64,000 bases of DNA from Serripes groenlandicus (lineage: Eukaryota > Mollusca > Bivalvia > Cardiida > Cardiidae): NCBI GenBank assembly GCA_031761405.1, contig JASEVX010000001.1, positions 202,448,390-202,512,389 on the forward strand. The letters run 5' to 3'. Shown in pieces: positions 20,701 to 25,577 of this stretch; within the stretch, counting starts at the first letter, position 1, and each line of letters opens with the position of its first letter. Below the pieces are notes generated by a model. The model was not told the DNA's origin, did no database searches, and worked only from the letters and a program-made list of their open reading frames with translations. Position numbers and translations under genes: made by a program.

Positions 20701-22118
20701 CCATGTCATAATAAAACAAAGAGGTGTTCAAAGGAACATAAATGCTAATATTTCAGTTTAACAAAAGTGTGACGGGTAATCAAAACACAATAGATAACTG
20801 ATGTATCAAATATAGAAAGTCAAAGAGTTAGCTGCAAACAGAGAGAAATTACCGTCTGAAATACTGATATCACTGTATTCCCTTATATGGATTTAAGATC
20901 AAATAAAGTGTATTAATATATATATGACGACTCAATTATTTTGACTTCATAATTTGCTGTCATTTCCAACTTATTGTTATTGTAATATTTTAACAAAAAA
21001 TATTTTGGCAAATATAGACGCTTTCTGACGGCTCTGCTGCTAGCAGATGACTTTCGAAAACATTTTGGCAAAACAAGAAATTGCTCATCATGAGCAAATT
21101 TTCGCTTTTGCCGCAATGATATAAACTCTATTCAATAATCATACTTTCTTTTAGAGATTTTGTATATTTTGACCTTGATAATTTCAAAGTCATCTGCTGC
21201 AGGTTTGTTGTATTTGGGATAGGGTTAAAATAACCTGATGAAGGCTTAATCGCCTAAACGTTGAATACACATGTTGTTGTTTGTTTTTCATCTTTACTAT
21301 ATATGAATAAAAAATCTGATGAAGATATTAACCCTTTCATACATGTAGATGACTTTTGAAAACAATTTCTTCTTTTGCCTAAAGGTTTTCAAATCTTTTC
21401 CATAATCATACTTTTATTTGTAGAGATTTTCCATATTTTAGGTCTACATATTAAAAAAGTCATCTCTTGCAAATTTGTAGTATGAGGGCAAGGGTTAACC
21501 AAAAGAATGTCTGACCTTGTGGTTGATGAGATTTGTGTAACAGACCATCACATTCTTCTAATTCTTCCTCAAACTGCTTTGTCTGATCTTGGATTCTTTT
21601 TATGTAATCATCAATTTCATTTGGAATGGCCTGCAGTATAGTAAGAAAAATAAAAGTTAAAATAATTAACTTCATTGACAATTTTTAAATTCTTTCCTAA
21701 CAAAAGAAACAAAATTAAAACAAATATAAATCCTATTTTTGGGAAAAAGTAGAAAGCCTTGTAAAACTAAAATGGAAATTTTCCCATTATGAGCAAATTC
21801 CAATTTGAATGACACTCCTAAAATTAGTGAGGGTCTGCAGAGCTGTAATTCAAAACTTATTTAATAGCGTTTAAACTGAAAGATCTCCTACTTGAAAGTT
21901 GATTGTAATAAAAGTCAACAAATGAAACATACAAAATCTCCATTGAATCCATCGTCATCATTGAAATCATTGATTGGGTCAAGGTCGCCAATTCCACCAT
22001 CATCTACAAACTGGTCTTCATCCAAATTAATATTGTCCAACTCAAACTGAATTTCTGCCTCAATAATAGCTTCTTCATCCATAGCTCGCCCATCTAAGCC
22101 AGATGGTGGCATGCTCAT
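783..22118 (-). CDS. LRRIQ1: LRRIQ1-like gene, N-terminal part (13 exons, continues left of the window)
   Basis: Thirteen minus-strand exons join in phase into exactly 780 codons with no stop. Order: acidic N-terminus with EEAIIEAEIQFELDNI (compare AEIEAELDKL in vertebrate LRRIQ1), a helix DDYIKRIQDQTKQFEEELEE, a charged coiled coil (about residues 205-500), one IQ motif IQRQYRGYSVR (356-366) split by an intron, a Lys/Glu-rich run (450-500), a polar linker, and a segment LRLKFMKGCQSWSKV then RKPLRRPSSAKKLP that aligns with the vertebrate region just before the leucine-rich repeats. The repeats themselves would be left of base 1. LRRIQ1 is poorly studied; the IQ motif suggests calmodulin binding and vertebrate expression suggests a ciliary link (inference). 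Identity as LRRIQ1 is likely rather than certain, because coiled coils align easily. Confidence 0.82.
1048..1308 (-). mobile_element. tRNA-derived SINE with (AAAC)n tail
   Basis: On the minus strand a tRNA-like head has an A-box-like TGGTGTAGTGG and a B-box-like GGTTTGATCTC. The body ends in GTGTAAAACACC followed by a CAAACAAACAAAC tail. It lies in the intron before exon 13. Only one clear copy in the window. Confidence 0.75.
1633..1866 (+). mobile_element. tRNA-derived SINE, (AATC)-tail family, copy 1
   Basis: Head CGGCTTGGGCTGTCAATCC with a B-box-like GAGTTCAAACCC, body with GACAAAAGTCACTGTGACAA and GGAAAAGCAGCCAGTTGC, tail ACCCCAATTAAC. It has the most complete head of the four copies (others at 35515, 51056, 52774). 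Confidence 0.78.
2085..2198 (-). CDS. LRRIQ1: LRRIQ1-like exon 12
   Basis: Encodes KSSEDKPEASIDLSKIDCLP then EQLESLRLKFMKGCQSW. Acceptor AATTTCAG, donor GGAG|GTAACT. Two decayed copies of its start lie immediately upstream in the gene (2270-2330, 2396-2460). Confidence 0.87.
2142..2460 (-). repeat. Tandem relics of LRRIQ1-like exon 12
   Basis: Three related blocks start near 2142, 2270 and 2396, a spacing of about 128 bp. Block one is the live exon 12. Block three keeps a TTATTTTCAG acceptor and reads KSPPDKQDTSVNMS, like the live KSSEDKPEASIDLS, before a stop. Block two keeps only the acceptor and scattered matches. Confidence 0.65.
2542..2608. repeat. 67-bp foldback palindrome, copy 2
   Basis: CCCTATGTTATTGGTACTCA pairs with TGAGAGCCTACAACACAAA; same length as copy 1 but with more mismatches. 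Confidence 0.65.
2772..3000 (-). mobile_element. piggyBac-like MITE, copy 2
   Basis: Reverse orientation, starting CCCTTTCCCACATATAGACG and ending GTATGAGGGAAAGGG. The hairpin GAAATTGCAC/GTGCAATTTC is intact. The right TTAA is mutated to ATAT. Confidence 0.85.
3114..3392 (-). mobile_element. Truncated HINE-like element
   Basis: The left end ACAAGAGCACCGCAGAGC reads on the minus strand as a hairpin ending CTCTTGT. The core holds degenerate minisatellite units with AAAAAGGGGCATAACT and AAGTTTCATTTGAA, like the units of the 38.8-kb and 57.8-kb elements. No 5' end was found. Confidence 0.5.
3489..4225 (-). CDS. LRRIQ1: LRRIQ1-like exon 11
   Basis: 737-nt exon. About 85 codons of EEEKRRK-type coiled coil, then a Ser/Asn/Lys-rich linker (QTGNVNDKVEVGKTSD, MIEKDII-like segments) ending SPRKKTKSNLQ. 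Acceptor CTACCTTTAG, donor AGAG|GTATAC. The purine-rich coding strand gives long antisense open frames that are not genes. Confidence 0.88.
4285..4443 (+). mobile_element. piggyBac-like MITE, 5'-truncated
   Basis: Retains the hairpin region and the right end GTCTGCATGTGGAAAAAGGTTAA. A second, more decayed relative (about 4460-4655) follows it directly. Confidence 0.65.
5476..7021 (-). mobile_element. HINE-like element B, nested in element A
   Basis: The minus-strand 5' end (7021) is ATGCCCCCACGGAATCTCCG, folding with GGGGGGCAT. The 3' end (5476) is GTGTTTCACAAACAC followed by ATCTTGT. It sits in an A-run of an element A unit: TTTCTAAGTAAAA on the left and AAAAAGGGC on the right reconstitute the unit. 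The core is about ten ~153-bp repeats (GGCAACATCTAGGTC), with alternating types from about 6188. Confidence 0.7.
5500..6945. repeat. Minisatellite core of element B, ~153-bp units with dimer order
   Basis: GGCAACATCTAGGTC recurs about every 153 bp from 6038 to 6800 and less regularly before. Units preceded by TCGAGAAT alternate with units preceded by TTTAGTAT, and GTAATGG alternates with GAAATGG. This gives a ~306-bp higher-order unit. Confidence 0.85.
7030..8690. repeat. Minisatellite core of element A, ~177-bp units
   Basis: Units contain GCACGCAAAACTTTAACCAG, AATTTCTAAGT, AGGGCCATAACTTGC, GAGTTATC and AAAGTTTCAATGCAA. Blocks recur near 7046, 7216, 7390, 7577, 7752, 7892 (short unit), 8071, 8248, 8425 and 8596. 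Confidence 0.85.
10415..10604 (+). mobile_element. piggyBac-like MITE, 3'-truncated
   Basis: Complete left half from TTAACCCTTTCCCTC. It breaks off within CCGTCTGCTG at a short TATATATA run, losing the right end. Confidence 0.78.
10801..11016 (-). mobile_element. piggyBac-like MITE with poly-G expansion
   Basis: Ends CAACCCTTTCCCAC and GTATGTGGGAAAGGGG. The terminal G-run is expanded to about 17 G between the body and GGTTAA. Confidence 0.7.
11253..11370 (-). CDS. LRRIQ1: LRRIQ1-like exon 10
   Basis: Encodes LRKEEEKNKQDEIKRQKELE and KQQKEEDKRRKKEEEE. Acceptor TTTTTAAG, donor AAAAAG|GTTTGT (a weaker site). Phase agrees with both neighbours. The following intron is 7 kb and full of nested elements. 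Confidence 0.82.
11472..11650 (+). mobile_element. piggyBac-like MITE, right end lost
   Basis: CCCTTTCC start, CTGCAGCAGACAAC and TGTCTGCTGCAGACG present; runs straight into the next copy at 11647. Confidence 0.65.
11647..11877 (-). mobile_element. piggyBac-like MITE, full length
   Basis: TTAACCCTTTTCCTC to GAGGGAAAGGGTTAA, hairpin GAAATTGCAC/GTGCAATTTC. Confidence 0.85.
12012..12239 (+). mobile_element. piggyBac-like MITE, full length
   Basis: TTAACCCTTTCCCACATATG to GTGGGAAAAGGTTAA, hairpin GAAATTGCTC/GAGCAATTTC. It ends 26 bp past the donor of LRRIQ1-like exon 9. Confidence 0.85.
12265..12405 (-). CDS. LRRIQ1: LRRIQ1-like exon 9
   Basis: Encodes VRKGTTSVLKEKRVVRLKEK then a Glu/Lys helix with EFEARDEAKKRKEDEE. 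Acceptor is a T-tract ending TAG, donor AAAG|GTAAAA. Confidence 0.88.
12571..12783 (-). mobile_element. piggyBac-like MITE, diverged
   Basis: The right end TTGTATGTGGGAAAGGGTTAA is good; the left end is eroded (CTTACCCACATG). Confidence 0.65.
12825..12964 (-). CDS. LRRIQ1: LRRIQ1-like exon 8 (IQ motif)
   Basis: Encodes RDMAQLHSETERQKKEHEM, then RISAAMKIQRQYRGY. The IQ consensus is completed by SVRKG from exon 9, and the intron splits the serine codon. Acceptor CTTTGATAG, donor ACAG|GTATTG. Vertebrate LRRIQ1 has AAVKIQAKYK at the same place. Confidence 0.9.
13017..13231 (+). mobile_element. piggyBac-like MITE, left tip lost
   Basis: Starts inside the family at AAGACAATTCTGCAGCAG, full to GAGGGAAAGGGTTGA. 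The hairpin reads GAAATTGCCC/GAGCAATTTC with one mispair. Confidence 0.78.
13320..13489 (-). mobile_element. piggyBac-like MITE, internally deleted
   Basis: TTAACCCTTTCCTAG to GTGGGAAAGGTTTAA with about 60 bp missing before the hairpin. Confidence 0.75.
13796..13870 (-). CDS. LRRIQ1: LRRIQ1-like exon 7
   Basis: 25-codon exon LVERKIAAENSEAEKEFVEQ and TKQFE between TTCTCCAG and GAG|GTAAAA, phase 0 at both ends. Too short for similarity alone; splice sites and phase support it. Confidence 0.8.
13975..15301 (-). mobile_element. HINE-like element with ~130-bp GACCTTGACC repeats
   Basis: The left end ACAAGAGCATGGCTGACA is, on the minus strand, an end reading CATGCTCTTGT. The right end has the palindrome CCTCATGAGG. 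About nine degenerate units share GTGACCTTGACCTTTGACCT, AGTTTCATAACAATC and GCTAGAGCAATGA. Termini are less certain than in elements A and B. Confidence 0.5.
15302..15378. repeat. 77-bp segment duplicated at 20808
   Basis: From AAATATAGAAAGTCAAAG to CACTGTATTCCCTT, with a single mismatch to 20808-20884 by eye. On the minus strand it contains TATTTCAG and TCAGACG|GTAATTTC, which look like splice sites, but no phase fits the gene model. Confidence 0.7.
15602..17039 (+). mobile_element. piggyBac-like MITE split by a HINE-like element
   Basis: Halves 15602-15701 and 16918-17039 rejoin as CCTATGAC-AAAAAGTGG, the normal MITE sequence. The right half also lacks about 12 bp at GCCGTCTGCTG. Confidence 0.85.
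15702..16917 (-). mobile_element. HINE-like element C (same family as A), inside a MITE
   Basis: Same termini as element A (ACAAGAGCTGTCGGAGGACA on the left, GAATAGTCGAGCT on the right, GACGCCGACGCC inside the right end), but the core is six ~176-bp units of another sequence (CCCTAGCACAAGTACTTATT, CAACTTGCCCTAAAACTTTA). This shows exchange of the core between conserved ends. Confidence 0.7.
17095..17178 (+). mobile_element. piggyBac-like MITE remnant
   Basis: Only GTTGAAAACATTGAGAC, TGTTTTCAAAAAG, GCTGCTGCAT and GTTGGGAAAGGTT remain. Confidence 0.5.
17388..17504 (-). CDS. LRRIQ1: LRRIQ1-like exon 6
   Basis: Coiled-coil exon of 39 codons, DEAFRRDEEEVREKRQDEER then LWKKQELERED. Acceptor CCATTTTAG, donor GAG|GTAAGA, phase 0 at both ends. 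Confidence 0.87.
17914..18068 (-). CDS. LRRIQ1: LRRIQ1-like exon 5
   Basis: Encodes PSEIPVSQDLLPANKQING then the start of the coiled coil, EIQKMLREQLEKLETRYEDR. Acceptor TTATTTTCAG, donor AAAG|GTAAAA. Confidence 0.88.
18532..18736 (-). CDS. LRRIQ1: LRRIQ1-like exon 4
   Basis: Acidic exon: ILEDIEQDNFEITDELAEFI, DEEDTAGDIKHGG and LENEIKKAVEDGV. Acceptor CCTGAATAG, donor GTCG|GTAAGT, one base left over that completes Asp with exon 5. Confidence 0.88.
18892..19017 (+). mobile_element. piggyBac-like MITE, left half
   Basis: TTAACCCTTTCTTACATAC start with CTGCAGCAGAAAAC, interrupted by the GGCCTGTCA element. The same half, with the same insertion, recurs inverted at 22897-23215. Confidence 0.7.
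18892..19215 (+). repeat. Inverted duplication, left arm
   Basis: MITE half plus the start of the GGCCTGTCA element. It matches the complement of 22897-23215 across both parts, including non-family sequence CTTCAAACTAAAAGGCTACT. Confidence 0.75.
19018..19516. mobile_element. Short inverted-repeat element, GGCCTGTCA ends
   Basis: Starts AAGGCCTGTCACACACTA and ends GTCTGACAGGCCCTT. About 0.5 kb, GC-richer than its surroundings, with repeated ACATCGT/GTACATCGG-like motifs. An antisense frame across it is not a gene. Class not recognised. Confidence 0.55.
20516..20613 (-). CDS. LRRIQ1: LRRIQ1-like exon 3
   Basis: Encodes TANLALIPYDDQQLLDSLAQ then AFGCSVEDYKKK. Donor AAG|GTAAAT. The acceptor is TTTAACAG at 20614; a second AG six bases further in keeps the same frame. 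The split glycine codon with exon 2 is consistent. Confidence 0.85.
20808..20884. repeat. 77-bp segment duplicated at 15302
   Basis: Partner of the 15302-15378 block, lying 195 bp on the 5' side of LRRIQ1-like exon 3. Confidence 0.7.
21000..21230 (-). mobile_element. piggyBac-like MITE, diverged
   Basis: Left part TATAGACGCTTTCTGACGGC, hairpin GAAATTGCTC/GAGCAAATTT, right end TTGGGATAGGGTTAA. The left TTAACCC is lost. Confidence 0.72.
21329..21498 (-). mobile_element. piggyBac-like MITE, short, beside LRRIQ1-like exon 2
   Basis: TTAACCCTTTCATAC to GAGGGCAAGGGTTAA, internal deletion removing one hairpin arm. The right TTAA is 18 bp from the exon 2 splice donor. Confidence 0.78.
21516..21630 (-). 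CDS. LRRIQ1: LRRIQ1-like exon 2
   Basis: Encodes AIPNEIDDYIKRIQDQTK and FEEELEECDGLLHKSHQ, which aligns with the helix after the acidic start in vertebrate LRRIQ1. Acceptor TACTGCAG, donor CAAG|GTCAGA. A MITE ends only 18 bp past the donor. Confidence 0.88.
21933..22118 (-). CDS. LRRIQ1: LRRIQ1-like exon with start codon
   Basis: Codons 1-62, MSMPPSGLDGRAMDEE onwards, then an Asp-rich stretch ending NDDDGFNGDF at the donor TTTT|GTATGT. An acceptor (ATACTTTCAG) lies only 5 bases before the ATG, so a separate 5' untranslated exon is expected further right; none was identified. A second in-frame Met at codon 3 and a third at 13 are alternatives. Confidence 0.85.
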
Positions 22119-22317
22119 TGCAGCTGAAAGTATAATGTACATACATGTATAAGAAAGATAGGCCTCTGCATCAGATAACATTTGAAACAGTATAGTTTAC
22201 TGGAAAAAATTCTCCTGTTTCCTGCAATGTTTTCAAAGCTGTATCCAAAATATACTGTGATTAACTTGAAGAGGTACGGTAGAAAGCCTCTGTTAGTATA
22301 AATAGTTATTAAATACT

Positions 22318-22505
22318 GTTGAAGACAGGGATAGAGCATCAGCTTCTCGCACCAAAGGTCCCAGGTTCGAATCCCCTGATGAGCGGGTTCTGCCTTCGGA
22401 ATTATTTAATACAAACAGCGAGAGTACTGGTCATGTCTCCAGGAAGCAGACATCGAGCATGAATAATACAAGCTTAAAGCTTGTTTCTCAATTAATGTAA
22501 AATGA
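22318..22505 (+). mobile_element. tRNA-like SINE fragment
   Basis: GATAGAGCATCAGCTTC and GGTTCGAATCCCCTGATGAG form the anticodon-to-T-arm part of a tRNA-like head; the 5' A-box is missing. The tail region has AAGCTTAAAGCTTG. It is not a tRNA gene. Confidence 0.55.
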
Positions 22506-22896
22506 ATAAGTTTAAACTTTAAACAGCTGGTCCTTAATTCAGTTAAATCAATATTGTTTGTTTTGTGAATTGCTATCTAAGTAGAGTGTTGTGGTTAAGT
22601 AAACAGTGAACTTGTTCATCTAAGTAACCAATCTTCAGCTTGAAAAGTAGCAAGTGCTGAAACTCTACTGAGTTATAAGAATCTAATGCAGGTGCTGCTG
22701 AGCTATAGTTTTGATAGATTGCTTAAGACAGAGCGGTACTTTTGTTGACTTGTATAGCATGTGAACCTTTATTTAAGATCATCGCAAATTGATTATTATC
22801 AATTCAAGCTGATTAGTATAATCAATACTGTATTGATTCAAAGTGTTTGGCCAATCATTTCCTAATCAAATTTATATGCAGAGGGCAAGGCTGAGT

Positions 22897-23215
22897 GAGC
22901 TCTCCGGTGGCCTCAATGTGTACTGTGCTGGTACAGATGTGATACCGTAGTCCTGCCGATGTACTAACGATGTACTACTGTTCTTAGCGATATTGCTACG
23001 GCCAATTGTGATTTTTCAAGTGCTTGTTAATTGTGTGCTCTGGTTTAGTCCCGGCTAGGTACATCGGTAGTGTGTGACAGGCCCTTTAGTAGCCTTTTAG
23101 TTTGAAGATAAGTTTTCAATAATTGTTCTTTCATTTCTAGAGAGTTTCCCTTATATTGACTAAATGATTTCAAAGTTTTCTACTGCAGATTTTGTGTATG
23201 TAAAGAAAGTGTTAA
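22897..23215 (-). repeat. Inverted duplication, right arm
   Basis: Complement of 18892-19215, with a small deletion in the GGCCTGTCA element. The arms flank LRRIQ1-like exons 1-3. Confidence 0.75.
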
Positions 23216-23440
23216 CCCTTTCCCCAAATACAACAAATCTGCAGCAGACAACTTTGAACATATTCTGTCAAAAAATAGAAAATCTCTTTAATTGAATGGA
23301 TAACCTATGACTAAAAGTGGAAAACATTGTGACAAAAGGAAATTGCTCGTTTTGAGCAATTTATTCTTTTGCCACTATGTTTTCAAAAAGCCCTCTGCTG
23401 CATAGGCGTCAGAAAGCGTCTATATGAGGGAAAGGGTTAA
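23212..23440 (+). mobile_element. piggyBac-like MITE, full length
   Basis: TTAACCCTTTCCCCAAATAC to GAGGGAAAGGGTTAA. Its left TTAA abuts the inverted-duplication arm. Confidence 0.87.
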
Positions 23441-23544
23441 ATGTTTTATTGCTCATCAAACCATACGTCATGTTACATCTTTTTGGAGCCCAATATGGGA
23501 CTTTTATCTATTACTCAAAATTAAAAGATTAACATTTATCAATA

Positions 23545-23991
23545 AGGCTAAAAAAAAAATATGTGTGGTTCAGGTAACCCTACCTTCCCTATTTTTTGGG
23601 GCCGACCCTAGAACTTTTTATCGATTTTGGGAACTAAAATAATTGAGTACGAAACTGAAATGCTTCAAAAGCGTTTATCGATCGTAATAAAACAAACATA
23701 GCGGCGGCCACAGTGTTTGCCGTGACAGTAGAAAACGCGTCCATGGCCCTTCAAAACGAATTATGAAGGCAGTCATCAACTCATCTACTGTCGGGGAAGT
23801 TTTTGCAAGAATTATTGCATATATTGATGAGATGTCTTAAATGTGCATATAGCACACATTTGTTACCACTTACATCTGTAACAACTTGCTTCTGCAGAGG
23901 GAAAAAAAAAAAAAAAAAAAAAAGCCTACCTACCTACCCTTTTTCTTTGACCAATGTTACCTGAACCACACATATTTTTTTTTTTAGCCTA
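23545..23991. mobile_element. ~445-bp inverted-repeat element
   Basis: The left end AGGCTAAAAAAAAAATATGT, followed by GTGGTTCAGGTAAC, is complemented at 23955-23991 by GTTACCTGAACCACAC followed by a T-run and AGCCT. Inner terminal motifs CCCTACCT and CTACCTACC are also inverted. A 23-A run lies at 23900. No coding capacity; class not recognised. Confidence 0.65.
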
Positions 23992-24241
23992 ACAATTATA
24001 GATGGGCATAATCATTCTGATCTAGAAAATCTGTATCATCAGATCGAAAAATTCACGAAGCAGACCGAAAGTCTTTGTATGGAGACTCATATTAATGTTC
24101 AAAAGGGAGCTTTATGACTATCCTGGTCATGGGCTCATGTCTAAGCCAAAGACAATGAAAGCTGAGCAAACTTCCGGACCAAAGTTTTGTAAATCAGATA
24201 TACCATCTGGAAGACCTAAGCAAGCAGATGGTATGTTTAAT

Positions 24242-24468
24242 TAACCCTTTCCCTCATTTAGACGCTTTCTGATGCCTCTGCAGCAGACGGCTTTTTGAAA
24301 ACATAGTGACAAAAGGAGAAATTGCTCAAAACGAGCAATTTCTCCTTTTGCCACAATGTTTTAATTTTTAGTCATTGATAAGCCATTCAATTATAGAGAT
24401 ATTCTATTTTTTAACAAAATATGTTCAAAGTCGTCTCCTGCAGAATTGTCGTATGAGGAAAAGGGTAT
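24242..24468 (-). mobile_element. piggyBac-like MITE, full length
   Basis: TTAACCCTTTCCCTCATTTA to GAGGAAAAGGGTATA. The hairpin GAAATTGCTC/GAGCAATTTC is perfect. Confidence 0.85.
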
Positions 24469-24825
24469 AAGCCTGATAGATTTGTTACACACTGGATGGA
24501 TAAGCCCAGCCCAGCCTAGCCAATACAGCTTAGTCTGCTTTGATGAAACAAGCCACGTTAGCGTAGCATAGATGGACTATTAGGCCCATAGTGATGCTTG
24601 TGCTGAGCTAAATGGTTGGTCAAGTGTTCAAAGATGTCTGTTGTGGTGTTTGGGAAAGGGTTAACTATAATCCCAAAGCAGAAAAGCTCTGGTATTTCTA
24701 GATTACAGTTTCAGATGATGTCAAACGTGACTTGCTGTTTTCAGCCAATCATGGAGCAAAATTTATAACAGAGGATAATGATCATTGAATTGTTCATGTT
24801 CTATAATCCTTATTAAACATTCAAA

Positions 24826-24892
24826 CTTATGTTGTGGGTACTCAAAATAATCGTCTCAGTGAGACGATTCTTTTGAATACCCACAACATAGG
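24826..24892. repeat. 67-bp foldback palindrome, copy 3
   Basis: CTTATGTTGTGGGTACTCAA to TTGAATACCCACAACATAGG around AGTG. The flank GGTTGAGTAATAAGAG is the complement of the flank of copy 1, so this copy is inverted relative to it. Confidence 0.8.
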
Positions 24893-25493
24893 ATTTGGTT
24901 GAGTAATAAGAGAAATATTGCGGGGAAAACACTTGTTCACTTCCTCTTATCTAGTCCTCTGATTGACATTATTCAGATTGTTTTCAGTTTGGAGACGCTC
25001 GTGATATTGAAACAGTGCAAGAAGTCAAGTGCATGATCCTTCGTGATTAATAGAACAAATCTTGAAATAAAAGCGAATACCTACTCTTGTTCAATTCTGT
25101 TTGTAAGTCACCACTTCTCTGCGTTAAAAAAAGTGAAAATCATTCGCAAATTCATTTTCTTGGGAAGAAGTGAAGAAAAGTTGTTTACAGTGGAAACCAA
25201 CCAAAAATGTTTGACTTCTTATGGCTTGTCGTAAATCAATTGCAATTAAATTCTACATAAATCACAGTTTAAATTAGATAATACCAATGACTCCCAACTA
25301 TTTCTTTAATTATATCGTTAAATAATGACAACATTTGTGTTAAATGACAAAGATTATGAAATGAATCAACGCGCTTAATTACGTATTTCACGACATTTTA
25401 GTTGTTGTTACCGTAAAACGAATAGCAGACAAAGCGGGAAGGAGAATGTTTTGCAGCTTTATTTCTTGATTTTCAAGAACATTATCTACTAAT

Positions 25494-25577
25494 ATGACGG
25501 TTGAAACTAGTAATGTCATCCCCGAAGACTTGTTTAAGGATGTAACATTCTACATATGTGGAGAGATTGCCGAACAG
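25494..25577 (+). CDS. PAXIP1: PAXIP1 exon 1
   Basis: Codons 1-28, from the ATG to the donor CAG|GTGCG, ending in phase 0. It encodes [20 protein letters not shown], the start of BRCT1, which aligns with the PTIP N-terminus. The donor is not the strongest consensus but has no close rival. Confidence 0.88.

Larger units (their letters stand above)
22124..25493. other. Intergenic region between divergent LRRIQ1-like and PAXIP1 genes
   Basis: Contains a tRNA-like SINE fragment, one arm of an inverted duplication, two MITEs, an inverted-repeat element and a foldback palindrome, listed separately. The 300 bp before the PAXIP1 ATG carry no recognised repeat and may hold its promoter and 5' UTR. 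I saw no convincing TATA box or initiator. Confidence 0.6.

Noticed and set aside
22340..22385. Possible tRNA gene
   Set aside because: Only the anticodon-to-T-arm part is tRNA-like and the acceptor stem is missing, so it is a SINE head fragment.
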